DNA from: Dyadobacter fermentans DSM 18053
Lineage (GTDB): Bacteria > Bacteroidota > Bacteroidia > Cytophagales > Spirosomataceae
Reading direction: 5' to 3'
Assembly (NCBI RefSeq): GCF_000023125.1
Contig: NC_013037.1
Span: 6,426,501-6,490,500, forward strand
DNA length: 64,000 bases
Shown: piece by piece, positions 1-7,555 of the stretch
How positions within the stretch are numbered: position 1 is the stretch's first letter
Layout: every line of letters begins with the position of its first letter
Program-made: the position numbers and the translations under genes
Notes under the pieces: generated by a model
The model's input: the letters and a program-made list of their open reading frames with translations, nothing else
Databases searched by the model: none
Told to the model about the DNA's origin: nothing

Positions 1-1262
1 TCCTTCCACATGGAGCTCTGTACCCAGCCCGCCCAATACATGGGAATGGTATAGAAGATGATCCCCAGCGTGCCGATCCAGAAGTGGAAATTGGCGGCTT
101 TGGTAGAGTAAAGCGGGCGGTTGTATAACCTTGGGAACAGCCAGTAAAGGATACCGAATGTCAGGAAGCCGTTCCAGCCGAGCGCGCCTACGTGTACGTG
201 TGCCACGATCCAGTCGGTGTAGTGGGCAATGGCGTTGACGTTTTTAAGCGAAAGCATCGGCCCTTCGAAAGTGGCCATTCCATAGGCGGTAATCGCTACC
301 ACCATGAATTTCAGCACCACATCTTCGCGCACTTTGTCCCACGCACCACGCAGGGTCATGAGCCCGTTCATCATACCGCCCCACGACGGCGCGATGAGCA
401 TCACCGAAAACACCGTACCGAGCGTTTGCGCCCATTCGGGCAACGAGGTATAAAGCAAGTGGTGCGGCCCTGCCCAGATATACAGGAATATCAGCGCCCA
501 GAAGTGTACGATCGAAAGCCGGTAGGAGTAAATGGGCCGGTTGGCCGCTTTGGGCAAAAAGTAGTACATCAAACCCAGGTATGGCGTCGTAAGGAAAAAC
601 GCTACCGCATTATGGCCGTACCACCATTGCACGAGCGCATCCTGCACACCAGCATACACCGAGTAGCTTTTCATGAAAGAGATCGGCAGCTCCACGCTGT
701 TTACCACGTGCAGCATGGCCACGGTCACGAAGGAGGCGATGTAGAACCATACCGCGGCATAAATGTGCTCTACGCGGCGGTTGATGGTCGTCATAATGAT
801 GTTCACCAATGCGGAAACCCACACGACGGCGATGGCAATGTCGAATGGCCATTCCAGCTCGGCATATTCTTTGGAGGTGGTGAAACCCATGGGTAGCGAA
901 ATGGCCGCGCCGAGGATAATGGCCTGCCATGCCCAGAAATGGAAGCGGCTCAGCGCCGGACTCCAGATCGGCGTCCGCAGCACGCGCGGCACGGAATAAT
1001 AAAGCCCGGTAAAGAAGCCGTTTCCGACAAATGCAAAAATCACCGCATTGGTATGCAGCGGCCGGATGCGACTGAACGTCAGGAACGGCAGGTCAAAATT
1101 GAGGTTCGGGAAAACGAGCTGCAAAGCCGCCAGCAAGCCCACGAGCATACCGATAAGCCCGAAAAGGATGGTAGCGATAGCGAAGTCCCGGACAATGCGG
1201 TTGTCGTATTGAAATTCATCCAACTCAACGGAGGCGAGGTCGGGATGGGGAACGTTTGACAT
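1..1262 (-). CDS. ccoN: cbb3-type cytochrome c oxidase subunit I (CcoN), 3' end outside window
   Basis: Catalytic haem-copper subunit of the high-affinity cbb3 terminal oxidase in the inner membrane. The ATG is at 1262 and 420 codons are visible before the window edge; the frame stays open. Family motifs can be read: RIRPLHTNAV (low-spin haem His), WWYGHNAVAFF (Cu-B His), AGPHHLLYTSLPEW (paired Cu-B His) and HYTDWIVAHVHVGALGW (haem ligands), within many hydrophobic helices. In Bacteroidota this subunit is often fused to CcoO, which cannot be judged here. It is the third gene of a minus-strand run ccoI-ccoS-ccoN, the usual order for oxidase and copper-insertion genes. Confidence 0.95.
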   Translation of the reverse strand, partial: MSNVPHPDLASVELDEFQYDNRIVRDFAIATILFGLIGMLVGLLAALQLVFPNLNFDLPFLTFSRIRPLHTNAVIFAFVGNGFFTGLYYSVPRVLRTPIWSPALSRFHFWAWQAIILGAAISLPMGFTTSKEYAELEWPFDIAIAVVWVSALVNIIMTTINRRVEHIYAAVWFYIASFVTVAMLHVVNSVELPISFMKSYSVYAGVQDALVQWWYGHNAVAFFLTTPYLGLMYYFLPKAANRPIYSYRLSIVHFWALIFLYIWAGPHHLLYTSLPEWAQTLGTVFSVMLIAPSWGGMMNGLMTLRGAWDKVREDVVLKFMVVAITAYGMATFEGPMLSLKNVNAIAHYTDWIVAHVHVGALGWNGFLTFGILYWLFPRLYNRPLYSTKAANFHFWIGTLGIIFYTIPMYWAGWVQSSMWK

Positions 1263-1307
1263 AACTTGGTGGAGATAAATGGTAAAAATCAGTTCAGATG
1301 AGTGGCG

Positions 1308-1466
1308 TCAGGTAGTGCTGTTCTTTTCGGAATCATCGAGCAGGATGCGCACCGAAGGCGTGTAATCGTCGTCGTAATGGCCCTTCCGGACCGACCAGAT
1401 GAACGCGCCGAGGAATCCCAGCGCCACCAGCAAGCTGGCGATGATCAGCAGATATAATGCGCTCAT
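1308..1466 (-). CDS. ccoS: cbb3 oxidase assembly protein CcoS
   Basis: A 52-residue protein with one N-terminal membrane helix (SALYLLIIASLLVALGF) followed by FIWSVRKGHYDDDYTPSVRIL. This is the layout of CcoS, a small protein needed for cofactor insertion into cbb3 oxidase. The ATG at 1466 is chosen because it begins directly with the MSALYLL helix; a longer in-frame start at 1535 would add 23 residues with no family character. It lies 72 bp after ccoI and 45 bp before ccoN, so the three are probably co-transcribed. Confidence 0.9.
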   Translation of the reverse strand: MSALYLLIIASLLVALGFLGAFIWSVRKGHYDDDYTPSVRILLDDSEKNSTT

Positions 1467-1538
1467 GATGAGGATCACGTTGGTTGATTTTGATAGGTCA
1501 AAACTACCCGCGGCACGGCTGGCAAAGCATGACAACCG

Positions 1539-4010
1539 CTACGTCCGGTTTATGACATTGGTCAGTTTTTTGAGACAGCGCCGCGCAGCCGCATTGCTGG
1601 CCAGGGTGGTAAAGGCTACAATGGTGATGGAGCTGACAGGCATGAGGATTGCCGCAATAACCGGCGAAAGGTGCCCGGTGATGGCGAATGACAGTCCCAG
1701 AATGTTGTAAATCAAGGAAATGGCGAAGCTCTGCCGGATAATGCGCTGCCCGCTGCGGGCCAGGGCAATGTAGCCGGGCAACAGGCTGAGCTGGCTGCCC
1801 TCCACAATGGCGTCGCACGAAGGCGAGAAGTTGTTGATATCGTCCGACACCGCCAGCCCGACGTTGCTCTGCCGCAATGCGCCGGCGTCGTTCAGGCCGT
1901 CGCCGACCATCAATACGTGGCGGCCTTCGCGTTGCAGGTTCCGCACGAAGTCCAGTTTCTGTTCGGGTTTTTGGTTAAATAAAAGGGTAGCATTCGGACC
2001 GAAAAGCGGCGTGAGCAACTCGCGGTCGGTAGGGCGGTCGCCGGACAGCAGGTAGGTGCCGATGCCCGCGTCGCGCAGCGCGGCAAGCGTTTCAGGAAGT
2101 TCGGGGCGGTATTTGCTGCGGATGGTGAAATAGCCTTTCACCGCACCGTCGATCGCAATGTACACCCGGCTCGATTGCCCTGCATCGTCATCGGCAGCAG
2201 CGCCCACCCAGCCCGCCGACCCGACCCGCACCGTTTGCGCGCCCCATTGTGCCGTCATACCCTTGCCGCTCGTTTCCGAAAAGCCGCTCAGCACGCGCTT
2301 GCTCGCGGGCACATCTGCCAAATGCTTCGCCAGCAGCCTGCTCAGCGGGTGCGACGATTGCGTGACCAGCGACTTGATCATCACCAGCTCTTCCCGGGTG
2401 GAAGGCTCTCCCGTAAAGTCGATTTCGGCGTCGTCGGGCAGGGTAATGGTGCCCGTTTTATCAAATACAACCGCGTCGATCTGCGCCAGCCGTTCGATGC
2501 TGTGGGCATTTTTGGGATAAAAGCGATTGCGGCTGAAAACGCTCAGCAGATTACCGTTCGTGAATGTAGACGATAGTAGCAGCGCGCACGGGCAGGCCAC
2601 GAGAAGGGTAGTGGTGAATGCGAGAAAAGCGGTTTCCGCATTATTAAAGGCAAAAAACCAGACTAAAAACGTGACCGTGGCGATGCCCAGCACCACGAGG
2701 GAAAAGTAACGGTTAATGCGTGCCGCAAGCGAGGTATTGGCGTCGTCTTTTTCCCTGGCAAATGCTTCGTTGTTCCAAAGTTGCGTGAGGTAGCTTTGCG
2801 ACACCGCGCGAAGCACTTCGAGCTCGATGGCCGCGCCCTTATGCTTGCCGCCGGCGTAAATGGTATCGCCCTTCCGCCGCTCTACCGGCTGCGATTCGCC
2901 CGATACGAAGCTGTAATCGATCATCGCGAGCGGGCTTTGCAATACCGCGTCGGCCGGGATCAATTCCTCATTGCGGACCAGCATCCGGTCGCCCTTTTGA
3001 AGGTCGGTAATGGGTTTGCGCGTTTCGGTTTCACCGTCGGTCATCGAAATGGCGACAGGGAAATAGGATTTGTAATCGCGGTCGAAGGACACCCCGGCGT
3101 AGGTTTTGTCCTGAAAATACCGGCCAACGAGCATAAAAAACACCGCGCCGGCGAACGAATCGAGGTAGCCGGGGCCGGATTGCGTGGCCAGTTGGTAAAT
3201 GCTGATCAGGAATACACAGCTCAATGCCAGTGCAATCGGCGCGTCGATGTTCAGGTAACGACCTTTCAGCGCCGCCCACGCCGATTTATAAAAATCCGCT
3301 GCGCAGTAGAAAAGGACGGGCAGGCTCAATGCGAGGTTCAGCACACCGAAAAGCGTACGCAGGTTCTGATCGGACGTGTTTTGTCCCAAATGAAAATATT
3401 CCGGGAAGCTCAGCATCATAATGTTCCCGAAAGCGAAACCGGCTATCCCGATTTTGTAAAGTCGCGTACGGTTCCATTTGCCGGCTTTTTTGCCCGAAAG
3501 GTCGTCCATGCTCAGGTAGGGCTCGTAGCCGATCCGCGTGAGCAGTGCCGCGAGCCCGCTCAGGCGCAATGCGGCCGCATCGAATGTGATGCGGACCTTT
3601 TTTTCAGGGAAATTCACCACCGAGCTTCGCACGGCCGGGTGGAGTCGATAGAGATGTTCTAGCAGCCAGATGCATGAGCTGCAATGCATTTTGGGCAAAT
3701 ACCAGTACACCGTCGTGAGCCGCCCGTCCGTGAACTCGATCATTTTATCGTGAACTTCCGGCAGGTCGAGGTGGTCGTATTTGTTTTTGTAAAAAGAAGG
3801 GTCGGGCGAAATGCCCTGGGCGCCGTCGATGGAATAATACTGACATAAGTCACTCTCTTTCAGTAATCCATAAACGGTCAGGCAACCGTCGCAGCAAAAA
3901 TCGTGGTCGTCGGCGTGCAGTACTTCGTCGCGGCAGTCTTCACCGCAATGGTAACAAACGTGCCGGGTATCGGGAGTAGCCTCGGGGGCCGTTAATATGC
4001 TCATGGTCAT
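1539..4010 (-). CDS. ccoI: Copper-translocating P-type ATPase CcoI (FixI-type)
   Basis: P1B-type ATPase, 823 residues, that exports copper for cbb3 oxidase maturation. Visible in order: an N-terminal cysteine cluster (CYHCGEDC...CCDGC, about residues 19-45); a heavy-metal-associated domain with MHCSSC (Cys110/Cys113); six to eight membrane helices; an SGES actuator loop; the CPC metal-path motif (473-475); the phosphorylation site DKTGT (Asp517); the SSHPLS nucleotide motif; and GDGLND (about 703-708). The extended Cys-rich N-terminus is typical of the FixI/CcoI branch rather than general CopA. The start could also be the second Met at 4004. It leads the ccoI-ccoS-ccoN operon. Confidence 0.95.
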   Translation of the reverse strand: MTMSILTAPEATPDTRHVCYHCGEDCRDEVLHADDHDFCCDGCLTVYGLLKESDLCQYYSIDGAQGISPDPSFYKNKYDHLDLPEVHDKMIEFTDGRLTTVYWYLPKMHCSSCIWLLEHLYRLHPAVRSSVVNFPEKKVRITFDAAALRLSGLAALLTRIGYEPYLSMDDLSGKKAGKWNRTRLYKIGIAGFAFGNIMMLSFPEYFHLGQNTSDQNLRTLFGVLNLALSLPVLFYCAADFYKSAWAALKGRYLNIDAPIALALSCVFLISIYQLATQSGPGYLDSFAGAVFFMLVGRYFQDKTYAGVSFDRDYKSYFPVAISMTDGETETRKPITDLQKGDRMLVRNEELIPADAVLQSPLAMIDYSFVSGESQPVERRKGDTIYAGGKHKGAAIELEVLRAVSQSYLTQLWNNEAFAREKDDANTSLAARINRYFSLVVLGIATVTFLVWFFAFNNAETAFLAFTTTLLVACPCALLLSSTFTNGNLLSVFSRNRFYPKNAHSIERLAQIDAVVFDKTGTITLPDDAEIDFTGEPSTREELVMIKSLVTQSSHPLSRLLAKHLADVPASKRVLSGFSETSGKGMTAQWGAQTVRVGSAGWVGAAADDDAGQSSRVYIAIDGAVKGYFTIRSKYRPELPETLAALRDAGIGTYLLSGDRPTDRELLTPLFGPNATLLFNQKPEQKLDFVRNLQREGRHVLMVGDGLNDAGALRQSNVGLAVSDDINNFSPSCDAIVEGSQLSLLPGYIALARSGQRIIRQSFAISLIYNILGLSFAITGHLSPVIAAILMPVSSITIVAFTTLASNAAARRCLKKLTNVINRT

Positions 4011-4082
4011 GGTCTTGTTAACCTTCGCTCAAAATTGGAGCAAATGACCAGCCCGCCGGATGACGCCGGGATGTTGGGAAAA

Positions 4083-4096
4083 CTGACTTTTGTCAG
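4083..4096. promoter_or_regulatory. Possible FNR/CRP-family operator upstream of ccoI
   Basis: A perfect palindrome CTGAC-TTTT-GTCAG, with the 5-4-5 spacing of FNR-family sites and the TGA/TCA cores of the TTGAT-N4-ATCAA consensus. Its centre is about 80 bp before the ccoI ATG. cbb3 oxidase operons are commonly under FNR-type oxygen control, which is why I record it. It overlaps the antitoxin stop codon, so a short hairpin at that gene's 3' end is an equally simple reading. Confidence 0.35.
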
Positions 4097-5079
4097 GAAA
4101 TGGGCTTTATCCCCTGGCGGAGCTCGAACGCATACCGATAATTGATGAGCGCTTTTTGATCGGCATTGTCCATCCAGCCCGTTTCTTCATGGCTGAGTTT
4201 CACGATATCGTCGGTAGATAGTTTTGCATATCGATTTGCCACGTGTTCAAGTACATCAAGTTCTTCCGGCGAAAACAGCGTTTGGTCGAACGCAACTTTT
4301 GCATTGATCTCGTCGCCGTAAGCACCATTTCCGAAATACTGCTCGTCTATGCTGATTTGCCCGGTTTCAGACAGATTGACGTACATTTTCTGAAATTGCG
4401 AAGGCACCGGGCCGAATTGTATCGCCCGGTATTCCAGTCCCGTTGTGGAATAGCCGGTTAGTTTGTAAGTGTTGAAGTCCGTATAAAACAGTAGTTTATT
4501 GAGTTTTGTCTTAAACAGCGGACTCTTCAAAAATCCCTGAAAGAAAGCGATAATGCCAGCTATTTTGGAAAGATCAGGCTGGCGGTAGCCGTTGAGTTTT
4601 GATGGAAAAACAGCCTCCTGGGCGGGTTGTGCACGCAGGTTTTCGGCCGCGAGTGTAAGTTTGGCAACTTCTTTTGCGGTCAGAAAGCAGGCGCTGGCGG
4701 ATACCTGCTGTATGAATGTTTCAGGGTTTCGGATCGACATGATTAGCCGGCCAATCGCGACCGACGGTACTTCTCCTGACTCATACAAGCGATACGAATT
4801 TGCACCTAGCCCCAGGATTTCGGACATTTTGCTGGCCGAGATCCCATACCGCTCCCTGATACGCCTGATTTCATCCGGAAACGGTATCCCGTACTTTTCG
4901 CGGTACTGGTTGTGCACCTGCACGATGCTCAACTCGTCCAGACGATCGTCGGTAAACCGCTCACCGGAATCTCCGCATTCATAATAATGGCTGACGATCG
5001 AAAACTCTTCCTTTCTGAACGCCACTTTGCTCGCTTCATGCCTTAAAAGCATTTCCTTACCTGTAATGGGACTTTTCAT
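4093..5079 (-). CDS. Panacea (DUF4065/SocA-like) antitoxin with MqsA-like N-terminal half
   Basis: A 328-residue protein with two parts. The first about 125 residues resemble MqsA/YgiT antitoxins: a degenerate zinc-finger region (SPITGKEM ... YYECGDSGE, where three of the four classical cysteines are replaced) and a helix-turn-helix (EIRRIRERYGISASKMSEILG ... RLYESGEVPS). The second half (about 165-290) is a Panacea/SocA domain (FLKSPLFKTKLNKLLFYTDF, GLEYRAIQFGPVPSQF). Panacea domains neutralise unrelated toxins. The ATG overlaps the toxin stop by 4 bp, so the two are translationally coupled, toxin first, as in mqsRA. The HTH probably autoregulates the promoter. Confidence 0.85.
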   Translation of the reverse strand: MKSPITGKEMLLRHEASKVAFRKEEFSIVSHYYECGDSGERFTDDRLDELSIVQVHNQYREKYGIPFPDEIRRIRERYGISASKMSEILGLGANSYRLYESGEVPSVAIGRLIMSIRNPETFIQQVSASACFLTAKEVAKLTLAAENLRAQPAQEAVFPSKLNGYRQPDLSKIAGIIAFFQGFLKSPLFKTKLNKLLFYTDFNTYKLTGYSTTGLEYRAIQFGPVPSQFQKMYVNLSETGQISIDEQYFGNGAYGDEINAKVAFDQTLFSPEELDVLEHVANRYAKLSTDDIVKLSHEETGWMDNADQKALINYRYAFELRQGIKPIS

Positions 5080-5435
5080 AATGATTTTTTAAATGGATAC
5101 TCCATAGTTCTTTCCGCTTCATGAAATGATATACACAAGACATTCGAATTAACCCGACCCATTGAAATCTTGATGTAAAGCTCATGATTGTGATAATTTC
5201 TGCCAAAAAACCACATGTCTCCGCATTGATATAATGTATCTGCCAACGGCCCCTCCACATAGTCATCGGTACTAATGGCCTCGATAATCTGCCGCCGTTT
5301 CGCAGTCGAAATTTCGAGGCGTAGGAGCGTTTCCGCATTTTTAGGATTTTTCCTTTCAATGAACAGAATGTCAAATATTCGGTATTTCACAAAAAAGTCA
5401 TCCAGGAAGCGCTGCACTTCATGACGGGTAGGCAT
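5076..5435 (-). CDS. MqsR-like mRNA interferase toxin
   Basis: A 119-residue protein that I align by eye to MqsR: ISTDDYVEGPLADTLYQCGDMWFFGR matches the Ser-Asp-Phe-Tyr block of MqsR, and ELYIKISM ... VLCISFHEAE matches its YLKITV ... LIVSFKEK C-terminus. MqsR is a RelE-fold, ribosome-independent ribonuclease. The gene precedes and overlaps an antitoxin with an MqsA-like N-terminus, which supports the call. The region upstream is much more AT-rich than the surrounding DNA, consistent with acquisition by transfer. Activity is inferred from family only. Confidence 0.7.
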   Translation of the reverse strand: MPTRHEVQRFLDDFFVKYRIFDILFIERKNPKNAETLLRLEISTAKRRQIIEAISTDDYVEGPLADTLYQCGDMWFFGRNYHNHELYIKISMGRVNSNVLCISFHEAERTMEYPFKKSL

Positions 5436-5456
5436 AGTGTTGTACAGTGTGTTAAT

Positions 5457-5504
5457 TTTATAGTTTTAAATCTATTTATTTTTAATAGTATATTCAACTA
5501 TAAA
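5457..5504. promoter_or_regulatory. Inverted repeat, candidate autoregulatory operator of the toxin-antitoxin genes
   Basis: A 9-bp perfect inverted repeat, TTTATAGTT (5457-5465) and AACTATAAA (5496-5504), separated by 30 AT-rich bases. It lies 22 to 69 bp upstream of the toxin ATG (5435). Antitoxins with an HTH normally bind such repeats over their own promoter. AT-richness makes chance repeats more likely here. Confidence 0.4.
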
Positions 5505-5680
5505 GTTTAATCACTTAGCTATCGGCGGCTAAGATCTTTCTGCCAGCCCGGTCGGGCGATCTAAAAATCTTTTCACTTCCAGGTTTTCCCATCGTTTTAA
5601 ACCAACGGAAATGCGAAATTGCGGCTTCCCAAACTCTTCCGACCATCGTTCCTGAAAATCCAAATAGCATCGACGACACT

Positions 5681-6235
5681 TTGCTTGCCCGCATGAAGGC
5701 GGGTGATAGCGACGCTTTTGCTACGCTGTACCGCAAATACTGGCGCCGTCTTTTTGATGCCGCGTACCGGCGGATCATGCTGCGCGAGGAATGTGAGGAG
5801 CTCATCCAGGAGATTTTCACCGATCTCTGGACGAAGCGCGAGACGCTGCTCATATCGGTCACGCTGGAAGCTTATCTTTTCGGTGCATTGCGGTACAGCA
5901 TCTATAATATGATCCGTTCGCGTAAAATCTGGGAGGCGTATCTCGAACATTTACTGCAAATGCCCGGTGATGCCGGCAACGATACCGAGGACCGCCTGCA
6001 CTACGAGGAACTTGCGCTGGCGCTGGAAAACAGCATTCAGAACTTGCCCGAAAAACTGCGGAAAGTGTATCAGCTGAGCAGGAAGGAACATCTTACTTAC
6101 AAGGAAATCGCCGAGCGGGAGCAGATTCCGGTGGACACGGTCGAGAAACAAATGGGCCGGGCCCTGAAAATCCTGCGCGACAATCTAAAAGAGTTTGCCT
6201 GGGCGTGGATCGTGCTGGAAATGTGGGATTTGTAG
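5681..6235 (+). CDS. ECF RNA polymerase sigma factor (FecI-like), 5' end uncertain
   Basis: Sigma-70 family factor. Region 2 is visible as GDSDAFATLYRKYWRRLFDAAYRRI...ECEELIQEIF..LW, and region 4 as LTYKEIAEREQIPVDTVEKQM, an HTH for the -35 element. With the next gene it forms a FecI/FecR pair. The start is odd: the only standard in-frame initiators near the expected N-terminus are TTG at 5681 and ATG at 5693. The codons just upstream read NSIDDTLLARMKAGD, which looks like the real conserved N-terminus of this family. The frame is open back to a stop at 5516 without ATG or GTG, so a rare start (for example ATC 5645 or ATT 5618) is possible. Confidence 0.88.
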   Translation: MLARMKAGDSDAFATLYRKYWRRLFDAAYRRIMLREECEELIQEIFTDLWTKRETLLISVTLEAYLFGALRYSIYNMIRSRKIWEAYLEHLLQMPGDAGNDTEDRLHYEELALALENSIQNLPEKLRKVYQLSRKEHLTYKEIAEREQIPVDTVEKQMGRALKILRDNLKEFAWAWIVLEMWDL

Positions 6236-6308
6236 AAAAATCAGGCCGGAGATGGCGGTAGTGGCGCGGAAATGTTACTATATCAAAAGCGGAGAAGCAT
6301 ACTGACAA

Positions 6309-7277
6309 ATGGATAAAGATCGCTTGCTGTATTTACTGGAAAACGACAAGAACGGGCAGAATTCGCCCGCGGAGGCCGAGGAACTCGAAGCTTGGTACCG
6401 CTCTGCGGAAGAGCGTCCGGCATTTACGGCCGGGCTTTCGGCAAAGGGCTTGTCGGCCTTGGAAGATAAAATGTTTTTCAGGATTCAGGCGACGGCTCTG
6501 GGTGAAGAGCAGCGGGTTGAGCCGGAGGGAAAAAGCCGCAGCTGGTTCGGTTGGGGCAGGATTGCGGCGGCGGTGCTGTTTCTGATCGTCGCCGGGATCG
6601 GAATATATATGTTCCAGCGGCAGAGCGGACGCATTGTAGAAAGGACTGCCTTTGGAGAAACCCGGTTGATCACATTACCCGACGGCTCGGAAGTGACATT
6701 GAACGGCAATTCTGAGCTTTCGTACGAAGCCGGGTGGCCCGCGCTGCGGGAAGTGCGGCTGGATGGCGAGGCGTATTTCAATGTCGTGCACACCTCCGAC
6801 CACCGGAAGTTCCGCGTGCGGACAGGCGCAGATTTCAGTCTGGATGTGCTGGGAACCCAATTCAATGTCAGCAAGCGCAAAAGCGGCACAAGGGTCGTGC
6901 TCGACGAGGGCAAAGTGCAATGTAACCTCGGCGACGCCACGGGCGATACGCTCGTCCTCAAACCGGGTGAAATGGTGCAATTCCGCAAGCCGGCGGAATA
7001 CCAGCGATCGCACGTGGAAAAAGGCCTGTATTCCGCCTGGAAAGATCACAAACTGGTTTTCAAAAATACCTCACTCCGCGAAGTAGCGGCCATATTGCAG
7101 GATACTTACGGCTTCGAAACAGAAGCCAGTCACCCAGATTTACTCGATCGGCAGATTTCCGGCTCCGTTCCGACGGATAATGTGGAGCTGCTCCTGCAAG
7201 GCATCGCCGAAGCGTCCTCCATTACCATCACCCGAGACGGCGACCAGCTTGTTATCGGTCCCAAGTCCAATCAATAG
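6309..7277 (+). CDS. FecR-family anti-sigma factor
   Basis: A 322-residue inner-membrane anti-sigma factor. It has a cytoplasmic N-terminal segment, one membrane helix at about 81-99 (IAAAVLFLIVAGIGIYMF), a periplasmic FecR domain (FGETRLITLPDGSEVTLN ... RVVLDEGKVQC) and a C-terminal DUF4974-type segment (HKLVFKNTSLREVAAILQDTYG). It would hold the preceding sigma factor inactive until a TonB receptor signals through the periplasm. It is 73 bp after the sigma gene and just ahead of a SusC with an STN domain, so the three probably form one signalling chain. Confidence 0.92.
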   Translation: MDKDRLLYLLENDKNGQNSPAEAEELEAWYRSAEERPAFTAGLSAKGLSALEDKMFFRIQATALGEEQRVEPEGKSRSWFGWGRIAAAVLFLIVAGIGIYMFQRQSGRIVERTAFGETRLITLPDGSEVTLNGNSELSYEAGWPALREVRLDGEAYFNVVHTSDHRKFRVRTGADFSLDVLGTQFNVSKRKSGTRVVLDEGKVQCNLGDATGDTLVLKPGEMVQFRKPAEYQRSHVEKGLYSAWKDHKLVFKNTSLREVAAILQDTYGFETEASHPDLLDRQISGSVPTDNVELLLQGIAEASSITITRDGDQLVIGPKSNQ

Positions 7278-7555
7278 TCTTACGTATTCAGCTTTCCGGC
7301 GGTCAAAATCACAATCATTAGTTAATATTTTATATTATTAAGTAGGCTTATATTTAGTATATTAATGCTAAATTGATTAATACGAAGCCGGTAAACGCAG
7401 CTTTTTGAACTTTTTTAAAAAAAATGCGAAAAAACTTTCGTCGCTAATGGCGGTATGCCAAACGAAATGGTACTCTATGTTCAGAACCGCGGAATATTGT
7501 TGTACGTGTTTCGGATTATGGCTATTTAAACTAACCCTGTAACCTGCTTGCGCCT
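7278..7555 (+). promoter_or_regulatory. AT-rich leader upstream of susC
   Basis: 278 bases without a gene, markedly AT-rich between about 7315 and 7440, including A and T runs at 7406-7430. It separates the sigma/anti-sigma pair from susC and is the natural place for a promoter read by that sigma factor. I see no convincing TAnnTTTG element or hairpin, so no exact site is called. Confidence 0.4.

Noticed and set aside
192..896. 234-codon plus-strand frame opposite ccoN
   Set aside because: It is antisense to clear haem-copper oxidase motifs and its His/Arg-rich translation has no family character.
1308..1535. 75-residue version of CcoS
   Set aside because: The extra 23 N-terminal residues are not membrane-like or conserved in character; the internal ATG at 1466 gives the normal CcoS start.
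5515..5950. Minus-strand frames that could be a third toxin-antitoxin gene
   Set aside because: They overlap the conserved sigma region 2 coding sequence on the other strand and show no relation to known antitoxins.
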